Shown here one piece after another: positions 11,224 through 22,987 of a stretch of DNA of 64,000 nucleotides. How positions within the stretch are numbered: position 1 is the stretch's first letter; every line of letters starts with the position of its first letter. Under the pieces are notes generated by a model, which saw only the letters and a program-made list of their open reading frames with translations, was not told where the DNA came from and did no database searches. The position numbers and the translations under genes were made by a program. The stretch is from Protula sp. h YS-2021 (lineage: Eukaryota; Annelida; Polychaeta; Sabellida; Serpulidae), in NCBI GenBank assembly GCA_949752745.1, contig OX457031.1, positions 42,257,502-42,321,501 on the forward strand, read 5' to 3'.

Positions 11224-11304
11224 ATGCTATACCCGCCAAGCTTATACTACACGAAATGTATAATACAAGAAAATATTAAACACCCAACTTTACGTTATAT
11301 TTAC

Positions 11305-12058
11305 CTGAAGATGGTCGGTCGGAGTACCTCGTGCAATAAACCCACGCTGGCCACAAGCCGTCTTTGCCTCCCTCCTGAGACGTTTCTCCTGAAAACCCCT
11401 CTTTGCGTTCGGGGGAAACCTCAGGGGATTCAGAATTCGTTTTTTCACTCCCCGGACTTAATGACGGCTGTTGTTTTCGTTTGTGTCCACTGTCGTCAAG
11501 CTTTGATTCGTTTTTATGGGTATCCCGAACGCTGGGAATGATGACGGGCTTGCTAGAGGGTTGGCAATTTCTTGGACAGATTGGTTGAGGTTTGATTACC
11601 GCGTCCACCCGTTCTTTAAATGTCGAAGTAGGAATGTAACTGTTTCCAGTACTAAATCCGTCCTCAATACTCACATCTTTTTCTGGTGTATTCGTTAATT
11701 TTAAATTTTGAAAATGGTCCTTCGAAATTGCAGGAGTTGAAAACTGAGACGTTATTTTTTGTTGCGCATGCGTAAATGATGACATAAGCGGTGACGTCAA
11801 ACCGTTCCTTGCTGCTACGGCCCCTCGTAGTAGCATCATATTGTGCATTTGCAAAGAATAACAGTACTGTATGTATGCATAATACTGGTCTTTTAATTGC
11901 CTACTCCCAAACTCTGGACTTAATATATCCTGAATAAAAAATCCATTACGATTTCCGCTGTCAGAATGCGAAGATTTTTCATCGTCTGTTTCGTCATCGA
12001 CAGCGATTTCAATCTCGTCGTTGTCCGTTTGATTTTGTTTTTCATTCTCAATTTCCAT
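11305..12058 (-). CDS. en: engrailed, exon 1 (EH1 and EH2)
   Basis: This is the first coding exon of Engrailed and encodes residues 1-251 plus the first base of codon 252. The ATG at 12058 is the only in-frame start that includes the acidic N terminus. The EH1 octapeptide-type motif FFIQDIL (residues 40-46), followed by SPEFG, is the Groucho co-repressor docking site. The middle (about 60-235) is low-complexity, Ser/Pro/Lys-rich and probably disordered. The EH2 hexapeptide-type motif WPAWVYCTRYSDRPSSG (236-252), which contacts Extradenticle/PBX, ends at the donor CAG|GTAAAT. Joining to 1868-1561 gives 353 residues in frame, a normal invertebrate Engrailed length. EH1 and EH2 together exclude other homeobox classes. 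Confidence 0.95.
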
Positions 12059-13015
12059 GCTTATTTTTTTTCTTAATCACTATTTATAGGTATATTTCGC
12101 TGTGTCTTTAACGTATATTCACAGAGAAAGATGCGTCAAACAATAGGTGGTCTTTGAATTACATCATATTCCTAAGTTTCTTCACAGTTTGTAGAAAGTT
12201 ATCAGCTCCAATGTTTCCAATGCACGATGTGCCAATCACAGTATAATGTCCCGTTGGAAAGGAATATCAAAATGCGATTCCGGGAATTACTATTCTTCGA
12301 ATAATTTCAGACTTTTCTTAGAAATCCAAGATCAACATTACTTCTGTTGATGCGGGAGACTTTTTCTATGACACTAAAACGTTCCAATAAAGTTGTGCCT
12401 TCTTAAATTGAGAACATATTTTTATAAATAAGTTGACAAGAACAAGACATGTGGAATAGGAACTTTCTTAAAAGACTCAGTAGCAAAACGCAAGGTGTGA
12501 GAGGTCAAGAAAACTGTTACGTTACTATATAGCCCGCAGCTGCTAGCAATGTATCGCGCTTTCTCATTGGACAGCATTACTACCAATGAATGCCGAGAGA
12601 ACAGTTGGAGCTGCACAAGTCTAAAATCATTATGGAAACTTACTAAAATTGTTTATTCTTTTGTATCAAATGTAATATTATAAATATTTGTGCTTTAGTA
12701 AATTCAGAACTCCTGTATAGAGAAACAATCAAACCAAATACAATTAAAATGAATGAATAAATAAAATCGGACATGTTAATGGTTGAATCAAAATTACTGT
12801 TTTAATTATAAAATTAATAAATCGCTTAATTATTGCATTATATAAGATGTAAATTCTCGGTCCGAATTAAATTCAGAAGTTCCGTTAAATATTTAAAATA
12901 CTTGGGAATGATTATTGTCTAATTTATTGCCTTTTGTATTATGATGCAACAGACTGTAGCAATGCTGTACTTAATTGCTGAACCAATACGAGATATGTAT
13001 GAAGGAGTCTAGAAA
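12059..13015. other. 5' flank of engrailed
   Basis: This region immediately upstream of the engrailed ATG must contain the 5' UTR and probably the promoter, but I cannot fix a start site. A CCAAT box in the gene's orientation (ATTGG on the plus strand near 12566) lies about 500 bases upstream of the ATG. The remainder is AT-rich and non-coding. Confidence 0.4.
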
Positions 13016-13029
13016 AAATTAATAGGTAG

Positions 13030-13175
13030 AATACTATTATTACTACTTGCTGCGTTAATAATGATAATAGTAATAGTGATAATATTTTATTATAATTATC
13101 ATTATTACTGTTGTTATTATACTGTTGCTGTTGTTTTAGTTATTATTACTATTAATGATTTATTTTTAGCATTAG
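13030..13175. repeat. Degenerate ATT/ATA simple repeat
   Basis: This is interrupted ATT/ATA/GTT trinucleotide sequence, the same class of simple DNA seen elsewhere in the window. Confidence 0.75.
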
Positions 13176-14166
13176 CATTAACAATAGTATAAGTAGCATT
13201 GTGGTAGTTTATTTCATTGCAGCACGTAACAGAAAGTTCAGTAAAAAGTATCATAAAAATTCAAAGGCAAAAAAGGTTAGAGGTTATGTATTCTAATTCC
13301 GAGACAAAGTATTTCTGGAAAAAGGAGATGTCAGAGGACATTGTGCGAGCACTGCGGAGTCCTGAGGAGGTCGTGTTTATGCAGCCTGAACACAGTTCCT
13401 CCTAGGTACAGATGCCCCCTCACTCTCACTTAAAAAAAGAGATATTTTTCACTTATTACAAAGTCGTGCCTGTATTTCGTAGAAAAAAAATAGTGGGCAG
13501 AGATAAACATGTGCTTAAAGAACTTATTTATTAATTGCCAGTAAGTATTTTATATCTATCTATAGATATGGTCTAACCTGTATGGCTGAACCAGAATAAT
13601 TAAACATATTGCTTTTGTATGCTTGTGTGTGTATGAAAATATTTTTTTTCTGTAATACAAAGCTTCATACTGTACTTCTTTAAACACACTCTCAACCAGC
13701 AGCCCAGGACTTTGCAACGTTTTTGGATTTGGTTTATATAGCAGTTTAAAACATTATCAGTAACAAGGCTAAAGACGCCCTGACGACAATCAATTTCGGC
13801 AGTACAATATCTGACACTAAACAATTACTCAAATACTCGAAATGACTAATTGATCCAAAAACTTAATGCTTAAACCTGATTCAGTGAGCATTAGTGTTGT
13901 ATTAGTAACATCTAAGTTGACAAATCTGACGTTGGTTCCAATTGACTAGTAAAAGACGTGTGACAGTTTAATTCTGTGGGCGATAAATGAAGATGAATTA
14001 GTGGCAAATCCTCTAATTATCGCCCATGAAGAGAGCTATCTACTCCTCAACAGGCGCATCATAATTAGATACAACAATTGTAGTTCTCGCATTACTCGAA
14101 TTGCACTTACGGTTAATTGAGCAATTAGCGAGGTGTTGTTGCTCGGTGGAGATGGCTCACCAAGGC
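13176..14166. other. Non-coding DNA upstream of engrailed
   Basis: I see no recognisable gene. A 62-codon open stretch at 13217-13405 follows a TTGCAG acceptor-like sequence but has no known motif. A higher-complexity block at 13920-14100 contains gggcgataa (13979-13987) and its inverse ttatcgccc (14018-14026) plus several ATTA cores, so it could be a regulatory element. Confidence 0.35.
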
Positions 14167-14210
14167 TCGCTGTCATTGCACTTTCCCAAAGCAGGAGTCA
14201 AACTGTTTGT
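14167..14210 (+). repeat. 44-bp inverted repeat, arm 1
   Basis: This arm is the perfect reverse complement of 14731-14774 over 44 bases (it begins tcgctgtcattgc and ends aaactgtttgt). It lies 480 bases outside the palindrome-rich patch that contains the other arm. Confidence 0.9.
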
Positions 14211-14644
14211 ACGTCAACCTTGTCAGAAACAATATCATAACAACGAGCAAAGTAATTGCATTGTGGGAATTAACTCGGTGTGGCCTTTAACATGGCGGTT
14301 GCCAGCACGCCAGAACACGGAGACAACACCACTCGGAAATTAACACTACTTTCATGAGCGATCTCATTTACAGAGCCTATTTTGATGTTCCTAGGAAATT
14401 TTGCTTTAAGGCTTCTTCTGAATGTTATACTCGTAATACGGCAAATATCCTTATTTTTTTGTGTATTATCTGTGGGCTCTCTTCCAACGATATGGTACAA
14501 AGGAATTGACCACGTTCTCATCAAGCACTACACCAGGAATATGGGATAAGATTGATGTTTTCATGTTTTATCATTTTACGTACCCAATAAAAACATTAAT
14601 TGGTCAGCTTCAAAGATAAAAGTAAATTTCCTTTAAAAACTTAT

Positions 14645-16175
14645 TTTAGGCATATTTTACTAGAGGGGGCATATTTTACCCCGGTGTAATGAAACGTTTT
14701 GACCCCCAAACAAATCGACCCTGTTTTAAAACAAACAGTTTGACTCCTGCTTTGGGAAAGTGCAATGACAGCGACCGGTCGATTTGTTTTAAAACAAACA
14801 GACCCCCCGGTCGATTTGTTTTGGGAAAGCCCGCCATAACAAACAGACCTCCCCTATAATAAAATGACCCCCTCCAAACAATCATGTTTAAATATAAAAT
14901 GGAAGTAAAAAAGGTGCATATGGTTCTTAAGTACTATTTTAAGCATTTTCTGCCTCTTGATGTAGAAAATTATTATTTTGAGCCTTTGAAATGCCATCAT
15001 TGAGCTTGGACAGATTTTTTGGTGACTGTATGTTAGTGGTGTTGGAAGTGTTTTCGTGTTTGAAAATGTAGATGTTAGCTGCTAAATAAATTGATATTTA
15101 TGGATATAGTTTTTATTTCAATTAAAGAAACTCATAAGGTGGCCATATGTGGAAAGAAATAAAGAAATCAACAAAAAAATAAGAGGGTTAAAACATTTCA
15201 GAGGGGGGGGGTCTGTTTGTTTTAAAACAAATCGACCGGGGGGTCTGTTTGTTTTAAAACAAATCGACCGGGGGGTCGATTTATTTCGGGGGTCCTTACA
15301 CCGGTGTACCGATTTCAGATTACCTCCCTTAAATGTTACCCCCCGGGAATCTGAAGTCGATTTCAAGTTACCTCCCCGGGAATTTGAAATCGATTTCAGA
15401 TTCCCCCCTCCGATTTCAAATTCCCCCCCCCCCCAGGCATACCTAGAATTTTTTAAATTTACATCTGTCAATGTATATACAGACTTGTAGCGCCATGGCT
15501 GCCTTTTGTGGGACTGGCTTGTGCTTTGGTCTTTAATGACACTACTACTCCGACTCCGTCTTCCTGTGCCCTCTTGTACACATCAAGCATTGTTTTATTG
15601 TTAACCTGTATCTGCTGGATTATCTTCCTGTAGACAAGTGTCCAGGCCTGTCTGACTGAGATGAGTATAAATAAGGAGCACTCTTTCCAAAATAAAAAAT
15701 GCAATCAGAGAACAGCAAATGAAAAAAAAAACTAATTCTAGACAAAAGTTATATGAATAATGATAATAGCTAGATATGAAAAACTGAAAGATGGAAACGA
15801 CTGGTGATAGTATTAATGTTTACAAGCTGTAGTATATACAACGTATCATTGCATAGATGTAAACATTTTCATAGTTCGACAGAAAAAAACTTGATAAAAC
15901 TTTATTTTTTGTTTTATTTCTGTCTGTTTTTAATTTTGAGAGGGGGGAATTTGAAATCGGAGGGGGGAATCTGAAATCGATTTCAAGTTACCTCCCCGGG
16001 AACCTGAAATCGATTTCAGATTCCCGGGGGGGGGGGGGGGAATCTGAAATTGGGGGTAATCTGAAATCGTTACACCGGGGGCATTTATAACTAGTATAAA
16101 ATGCCCGGATAGGCACATTTTACTAGTAATAAATGTCCCCCGGGCATATTTTACGGGGGGGGGGATATTTTTTTA
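14645..16175. repeat. Palindrome-rich patchwork element
   Basis: This patch is bounded by imperfect inverted ends. The left end reads gcatattttac then ccccggtgtaatg (about 14655-14685). The right end reads cgttacaccggggg then catttataactag (about 16069-16095). The interior is built from short, repeatedly inverted words: the tract ttgttttaaaacaaa, ggtcgattt, gaaatcgatttc and runs of C or G, in three patches (14690-14880, 15200-15430, 15935-16090) separated by ordinary DNA. ccggtgta recurs at 15300 as the palindrome acaccggtgt. There is no protein-coding content. It behaves like a non-autonomous foldback-type element, but I know no family with exactly these words. Confidence 0.6.
14731..14774 (-). 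repeat. 44-bp inverted repeat, arm 2
   Basis: This is the inverse partner of 14167-14210, located inside the palindrome-rich patch. It looks like a copied piece of the neighbouring unique DNA. Confidence 0.9.
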
Positions 16176-16955
16176 CAACGACACCGGCCTGGAATTAAGA
16201 CCACCCTGGGAATAAGACCACTTTTTTGTTAGTCCCGTTACGTTTCCTTCTGTACATTTCCAGCTGCAAGTTTGAGACATCTCTAGACTTGAAACCGAAA
16301 TAAACGAATAATGCAAAAGCCAAAACAAATTTTTTCTCCTATTTAATCAAGTATATTTTTAAATACGAAATAAACATGGTAACAAGCCATCGACAAGGCA
16401 CAGGGCTTCCGTACACTGTTTGTGAGTAAACAAGTCCAGTCCGAGTCCAGGTTTTACTACATTTCCAATCTGCATTTTATTATGTGAAACCTTTGGCAAT
16501 TGTCCATTTTCATCGTCGATTGCAAGACAAACGTTTAGTTGTCCATCCAGTTTTGCTCTACAAATCCGAGGAATATCAGTTAATAGTTTAAATAAGTGAG
16601 TCTCGTAATGAGCGATAATAGGTGATGTGTCAATGGCGAAGGCGCGTGTTCTATGAATGACACAGATAAAAGAAAACGTGACAGTCATGAATTAGTCGAC
16701 CCTTCCCACTGCTTAATCACGGCATAACTGACAGAATGCCTGTCCATTGTGTGGACAAACAATCTGAAAATTATTCAAGCTGCAATGGCTGCAGCCTGAA
16801 AGTTTTAAAACTTCTTACAAATTGCCCCATGTAAGTCAAAAAATCATAAATTGTACTCGCCCATATGCGTATGGGAAAATAAAAACCTATGGTGTGAGGA
16901 AACATAAATTTTGTGTTTCTTGGACTGTGTGCATATCAGTTTTTCTTGTAATTTG
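16176..16955. other. Non-coding DNA
   Basis: A minus-strand open stretch of about 109 codons (16359-16688) shows no recognisable domain and I do not call it a gene. Nothing else is visible. Confidence 0.4.
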
Positions 16956-17140
16956 GACGTCTCTCCAACGTCAGTTTTCCAACATCGATCTAATGTTACA
17001 TCAAAGACGTTGATTAGACGTTGGAGAAAGTTAAGTTTTGGTTGCGACCAAAAGCAACACCTAAGCAACGTTGCTTATCCAACGTTTATTCAGCGTTCAG
17101 TCAAAGACGGTGGTTAGACGCTAATCTGTGGTCGCAACTA
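16955..17140. repeat. CAACGTT-type palindromic repeat patch
   Basis: Short direct and inverted words (ccaacgtc, caacgttg, tcaaagacg, gttagacg, gttgcgacc / ggtcgcaac) are repeated several times within about 180 bases. This resembles the interior of small non-autonomous DNA transposons. No coding capacity. Confidence 0.6.
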
Positions 17141-17340
17141 ATCAACCAAAGTACAAACTGTTTAAATTAGTTTTCCTACTTATTTCTTCAAAACAAATTT
17201 TCATACTTTTGTCTGCAAATCGCTTTGTATTTTTACTCAAAAATACTAAAATCATCTTCAATTTTAATAGATAACTATCATCCCAAAAATCCAGTACTCA
17301 AGTACGCTTAAGACTTTGGTACCGAGTTAATTAAGATCCA

Positions 17341-18320
17341 AGTATATCGTCATCGAAGGCTCTACGCAGCGCCCCATCTTACTATTGTGCATCTATTCTG
17401 TATTGTGACGCAGCACATACGTACTACAGCAGAGAAAGTGGATATACGTTCCGACCCAATAAACGGATCTGTGATATCTTAAGATGGCGCAGACCTACCG
17501 GTATCTTAATACGGGTCTGCGCCATCTTAAGAAGGTTCTGCGCCGTACATGAATGAATTATATTTTATTAAAATTCTGTTTTTGGTGAAAAATTAAATGT
17601 ATTAATAACTGTTAGGTACATTATCTTTAGTTCAGATTCCTTTGATGTGACTTAATCATGATCGCTAAGTAATAAAATTGGATACATCCAATACGTCAAA
17701 CAAAACCAGCCTTTATTGCAATCTAATCATTTGAAAACCAACCTTAATTGCAATCTAGTTACTTCAAAGCGTGTACATGAATACTAATCTAATAACGCAA
17801 AACACAAAGTCAACAAATGACACTGTAATCATTATTAAAGAACACGGGGGGATGCGAGAAACAACAGCTGATGGAAAATGCGGAACTGAGGAACTTGGAA
17901 GGTATTCGCTTAGATGTTGTCTCGGGTAGATGTAGTTCTGCTCACAACGATCCTGTCCCATCAGATGTGTCTTTGCAAACGCAATTGCAAATATCCCACA
18001 GTCACTGTTGTTGGTTTGGAATCAGCATATGGGTTTGAGCCATCTTAAGATGGGCTTGCGCCGTACACGAATTTAAATTTAATGAATGACAAGAGCTATA
18101 AAACAGACAAAAATGGTGAAAAAAATAAATTAAAACACCTGTAAAGCAACAAAATATGTCATTTTTATTAAAACACTTCGTTATAAACAACTTTGCATTT
18201 TATCCGCATATCGCGTAGAACAATCGTAAGATAGCGCAGACCCATCTCGAGATGGCACACATCCGCATACGGTGCAGACCCATCTTAAGATGGGAAAAAT
18301 TCGTATACGGCGCGTGAAAT
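17341..18320. repeat. CATCTTAAGATG palindrome family
   Basis: The palindrome ccatcttaagatgg and the word gcgcagaccc (or its inverse gggtctgcgcc) recur at 17345-17375, 17475-17545, 18035-18060 and 18215-18310, with degraded variants such as catctcgagatgg. Between the clusters lies ordinary AT-rich sequence. This is a dispersed palindromic repeat with no coding content. Confidence 0.65.
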
Positions 18321-19140
18321 ATATATATTTATCCCTTATTCTCTCAGCAAGACCTGGAACATGGCAGTACATTCCACCCAGGAGATTTCAGCAGTGTAAC
18401 TTAAACATTTATGGGGCATGACAATATTGTCAATATATGACAGGGCTGAGCTAATCTGTCCGGTATATTGAGGGTTCCTCATTTTCACACTATAACACAA
18501 GGTCCTCACAAAAGTTTGACTGTAGAAATTATTAAATATGACTTATTTAGAAGTAATCGAAAGCATAAGAACAGCACAGTTTCATATATATTAAATGTGG
18601 TCTTTTATTCGTATCCAGCAGTAATTATTTGGTAATTATTCTTTGCAGTTCCTGATCAAATCAATAATCAACGGTATGGCGGCGTTTAGCCGAGCGACAT
18701 TTGGTCGGAACTGGCCACAGTGATATGTTTTTGAAATTCATTATTGTGGTGCCGTTTGATTGTGACTAATTCCTTTATTTGTTGATGGGTTAAGCAGTTA
18801 AGCAATCAGTGGTACCTTCCCTTGAATTATTTAATTGCCTTTACATTTAATAGCAGTTGTCGAATTCAACCTATTCTCGGGTTTGAGAGCAATTAAGAAC
18901 CTACTGTTCTACAAATACTTTGCTTTTTCCTGAAGTACAGGTACGATTCGGACCCTTAACTCTGACAAACCAGGCATAACCTGTTACATTCAGTTCCTAA
19001 CTGAATGGTCTTCTGTTAATGGTAGTTACGGTAAACGTATCGCAAATACTGATACGGCAAAGCAATGGGATTATTACACGATGTATATATGCGTCTCCCA
19101 CAGCAAAATAAAAGCAACAGGTAGAAAACCAGTGCGTCAT
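18320..19140. other. Non-coding DNA
   Basis: I find no gene or clear repeat here. One higher-GC stretch near 18670-18720 stands out slightly from its AT-rich surroundings. Confidence 0.4.
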
Positions 19141-19144
19141 CAAA

Positions 19145-19880
19145 AGTGTCCGGTGTAACAGTATATCGTGCGCCCTGTACAGCTTCCCTCCCCCGAGGAA
19201 AGACAGACTAGACTATCTCCCCCCCCCCCCCTGGGCGGGAGAGAGACTAGACTAGTCTGTCTTCCCACCACCTGGTTTCTTATGTCCCACATTCAGTTTC
19301 CCCCACACGGGCTAGCTTCACCCCCCCCCCGTATTTTTTTTCGTTTTTTTTTTTCTTTGTCTCCCCGGTTCACTTCCCCTCGCCCCGGCATTCTAGCTTC
19401 CCCCTATTTTTCTCAATTTATTTTTCTTTCTTATGCTGAATCAAAGGTACAATTGCAACCCGTCTTTATCCATCTTGTAATATCCGACTCTGTGATAACC
19501 AAAATCAGTAAGGTTAATCTCATTGCTTAATTCCGTTCGTATTTGCCAACGGCAATCACATCGCCGCTATATTGAAAAGAAAAGAATCCACATTTCTTTT
19601 GTTTCAATTTATATTTATGTATTATGGCAGACTATTAAAACAGCTAAATAAGAAATCTTAGGTAATTTTAAGTTGCAGCATGTATAAGATTTAATGCTCA
19701 ACGTGCGCATAAACTGGAAGTTTTTTCACCACCTCGTATCACTTTTCCAATGGAAGATAATGGTGAACATATAACAAAGCGCTTCTTAGATAATATGGAT
19801 GTTATTTATGATAATTTTAGCTATCAGAAGTATCCACCTAGACTCTCTAAAAATGCTAAAAGGATATAAAGAGCATAGGC
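19145..19880 (+). mobile_element. Dispersed repeat, copy 1 (interrupted)
   Basis: The segments 19150-19290 and 19725-19880 match 22988-23275 in order and orientation. Shared words are ccggtgtaacag, ccctgtacagc, the palindromic gactagactatct-type block and caccacctggt, then a conserved stretch beginning at the ATG at 19750. Copy 1 carries about 400 extra bases of C/T-rich sequence between the two parts. The leading CCGGTGTAA is also the end word of the palindrome-rich patch at 14.65-16.18 kb, so the families may be related. Confidence 0.65.
19750..19869 (+). pseudogene. Short frame, possible integrase relic, copy 1
   Basis: This 39-codon frame from ATG 19750 to TAA 19869 contains KRFLDNMDVIYDNFSYQKYP and ends LSKNAKRI. 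Most codons are preserved in the second copy at 23151, where substitutions are largely conservative, suggesting former protein constraint. The KYPPRLSKNAKRI segment resembles the stretch that precedes the zinc-binding domain in retroelement and Ginger-type integrases. That family link is a by-eye inference. It is far too short to be functional. Confidence 0.4.
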
Positions 19881-20042
19881 GTAGCCACTGGGGCTTATCA
19901 TATATTTTAGAAATAGAAAACACATATAAGACATATGGTAATCTGAAAAAATGTTCATATATGTTCACAGATATTCATTGGTTATTAAAAATTTCGTCAT
20001 ACATGTTCATTGTTCTCCGAGAACAAGATAAACGAACAACGA

Positions 20043-21239
20043 GCGTTTGTTCTGAACTACGATAACGAACTGTTCATAGTCAAAAACCCAGAACACAGAC
20101 AACGAGCGTTTGTTCTGAATCACGATAACGAACTGTTCATAGTCAAAAACCCAGAACAGAGACAACGAGCGTTTGTTCTGAATCACGATAACGAACTGTT
20201 CATAGTCAAAAACCCAGAACAGAGGCAACAAGCGTTTGTTCTGAACTACGATAACGAACTGTTCATAGTCAAAAACCCAGAACAGAGGCAACGAGCGTTT
20301 GTTCTGAATCACGATAACGAACTGTTCATAGTCAAAAACCCAGAACAGAGGCAACGAGCGTTTGTTATGAATCATGATAACGAACTGTTCATAGTCAAAA
20401 ACCCAGAACAGAGGCAACGAGCGTTTGTTCTGAATCACGATAACGAACTGTTCATAGTCAAAAACCCAGAACAGAGGCAACGAGCGTATGTTTTGAACTA
20501 CGACAACGAACTGTTCATAGTCAAAAACCCAGAACAGAGGCAACGAGCGTTTGTTCTGAACTACGACAACGAACTGTTCATAGTCAAAAACCCAGAACAT
20601 AGGCAACAAGCGTTTGTTCTGAACTACGATAACGAACTGTTCATAGTCAAAAACCCAGAACAGAGGCAACGAGCGTTTGTTCTGAATCACGATAACGAAC
20701 TGTTCATAGTCAAAAACCCAGAACAGAGGCAACGAGCGTTTGTTATGAATCATGATAACGAACTGTTCATAGTCAAAAACCCAGAACAGAGGCAACGAGC
20801 GTTTGTTCTGAATCACGATAACGAACTGTTCATAGTCAAAAACCCAGAACAGAGGCAACGAGCGTATGTTTTGAACTACGACAACGAACTGTTCATAGTC
20901 AAAAACCCAGAACAGAGGCAACGAGCGTTTGTTCTGAATCACGATAACGAACTGTTCATAGTCAAAAACCCAGAACAGAGGCAACGAGCGTTTGTTCTGA
21001 ATCATGATAACGAACTGTTCATAGTCAAAAACCCAGAACAGAGGCAACGAGCGTTTGTTCTGAATCACGATAACGAACTGTTCATAGTCAAAAACCCAGA
21101 ACAGAGGCAACGAGAGTTTGTTCTGAACTACGATAACGAACTGTTCATAGTCAAAAACCCAGAACAGAGGCAACAAGCGTTTGTTTTGAACTTTGACAAC
21201 AGACTGTACATGGTCGAAAACCCAGAACAGAGGCAACAT
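20043..21239. repeat. 63-bp minisatellite, 19 copies
   Basis: There are nineteen tandem units of 63 bases. Read on the plus strand, a typical unit translates as AFVLNHDNELFIVKNPEQRQ plus one residue. Because 63 is divisible by three and no unit carries a stop in that frame, one frame is open across the whole array on each strand (plus 20010-21335, minus 20007-21239). Neither has an upstream in-frame ATG. Units 4-8 and 10-14 share the same order of variants, 378 bases apart, which shows a six-unit internal duplication. The last unit is the most diverged. It could be a coding repeat exon (plus strand), but a non-coding minisatellite is simpler. Confidence 0.9.
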
Positions 21240-21339
21240 TTACAATTACTTGCAAAAAACTATGAAAACTTATACTTATACAAATGTCCATTTGAAAATG
21301 TGCATATGTGTTCATGCATATTCATTTGTTCTTAACAAT

Positions 21340-22985
21340 TTTTTTACATGTTCATTTTTCTGCATCAATGAGGTAAGTGAACAGGAAATGTTGTTTTTAA
21401 TTGCAATAAAGAATTTTCCAACAGATGTTTTAATATATTATTGTATTTACACGTTTGTCTCTTTTTTCGGCCAAAATTACCCACGATTTTTTGTTTTTGT
21501 TCATTACTCCCATTTCTTTTACATATATTCAATTGTAAATTGTCTTTGTGTTATTAAAATTATTGTATTTTATTTCTTCATTACTTTTATTTATAATTTT
21601 CATATTCATTTTTTTTTTTGGTTTATGTTAAGACTAACGAAGCTGAAGCGTTAGTTGTACCCGTACCGCTTAAAGAAACTACTGCTGCTATTTTTCTTCT
21701 GCAACTGCTGGCCTTATCTGATTTTACAGACACCACAAGGGCATCTGAAATGCCCAAAGATGGAATGTCTCTCATCTGAAACTGTTTGCTGTTGACGTAA
21801 AATTTATCATTTGAACTGCCCTCCTACCCCTGCCCCCCCCCCCCCCCTCCCGGAGACCACATGATCACCTGTTGTAAACATTCAGTCTTGTCTTCACAAA
21901 CCATAGAGGGATTAGCGCTGGATAAGAGTAGCAGCAACCATGAGTAGGCAAAATAAAACTAATTTTAATAACATAAACATTTAAATTATGAAATAAGACT
22001 ATACCTATTTTCATCAAATAAATCAATGAATAAATGATCTCCGCCCATTAACTTGTAAAATATTACTAATCTGTTGTAAACAAAAGTAAAGAAATTTTGT
22101 AATCTTTTAAAAATTATTTAATTCCCTTTTCTAAAATATGTGGAACAGGGTCAGCCCTTTTTGCAAAGGAGAAAGCAATTCAGATGTGTTATTGGACCGG
22201 TCATAATTACAAATTTGTTATTGGAACAAGTCTGTTTCCAAATGTATTGATCATTGGTCTGTAAGTTATACGTTAAAATTATATAGAATGTTATCTTTAA
22301 ATTGATTAGCAAATGGTGCAAAATGTTTTTTTTTTTTCATTTGATAACCAAATGGTGCACAATATTATAAGTTCTAAAAAGTGTGAATCACTGATTACAA
22401 AAAATAAACTTTATTTTGACAAAGATACACAAATAACAACCTGTCACAATATTCTTAAAACTTTAATGAAGCTATATGAACGAACGGATATCACAAATCA
22501 ATTGTGACAATACAGCGCCAATAGAATAACGGTGACGCAAAAAAAGGTATGATTCAAATTCATACTAGAGGTTCTCAAGTATCTCATAAACATAATTCCA
22601 CAAACATGTTCAATAAAACACTGGAAAATTAAAATAGAGTGGATACTGACTAAAATAAACAAAAGGCACATAAAGTAACAGTCTTCAAGAGACAGAAGAT
22701 CAATGGTAAGCATCTGCTTTATTCCAGCTATGCGGAAATTATCACTTGGTGTTATTTGTTGCAGAGAATATTTGTAATGAGAGAGTTCATGACATTCCCA
22801 GGGAAATCGTGTAATGACAAGTAAATAAGATTTAAAAAGGTCAATTTCTGAAGATCAAATATATCTTTCGTAAAGACACTTCATTCTATGAAAAATGTTA
22901 CTGTTTTTATAGCAGCTTGCCCTTAAAATGGTCAAAATGTGGAAGGGGTTACCCATAGCAGAAGTTCTCTAAGGGTTTCATGAAA
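21340..22985. other. AT-rich non-coding DNA with a C run
   Basis: A C tract lies near 21833-21848. I see nothing gene-like. Confidence 0.5.
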
Positions 22986-22987
22986 TA

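Larger units (their letters stand above)
1869..11304 (-). other. en: engrailed intron (9.4 kb) hosting a Gypsy element
   Basis: This intron has a GTAAAT donor at 11304-11299 and a TTGCAG acceptor at 1874-1869. Both splice sites are clear and in matching phase 1. The split between EH2 (ending DRPSSG) and EH3 (PRSRK) is the position expected for Engrailed-family genes. About 5.0 kb of the intron is one full-length LTR retrotransposon in the antisense direction; without it the intron would be about 4.4 kb. The remainder holds a poly-C run, short tandem repeats, a long TTA microsatellite and C-rich repeats. I see no additional exon. Confidence 0.9.

Noticed and set aside
12081..12089. TATA-box-like CTATAAATA on the minus strand just upstream of engrailed
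   Set aside because: It lies only about 25-30 bases before the ATG, so a start site at the normal distance would fall inside the coding region.
20007..21239. Minus-strand 410-codon frame with FWVFDYEQFVIV repeats
   Set aside because: It is the antisense reading of the 63-base minisatellite. Both strands are open only because the unit is a multiple of three and lacks stops, and no ATG starts it.
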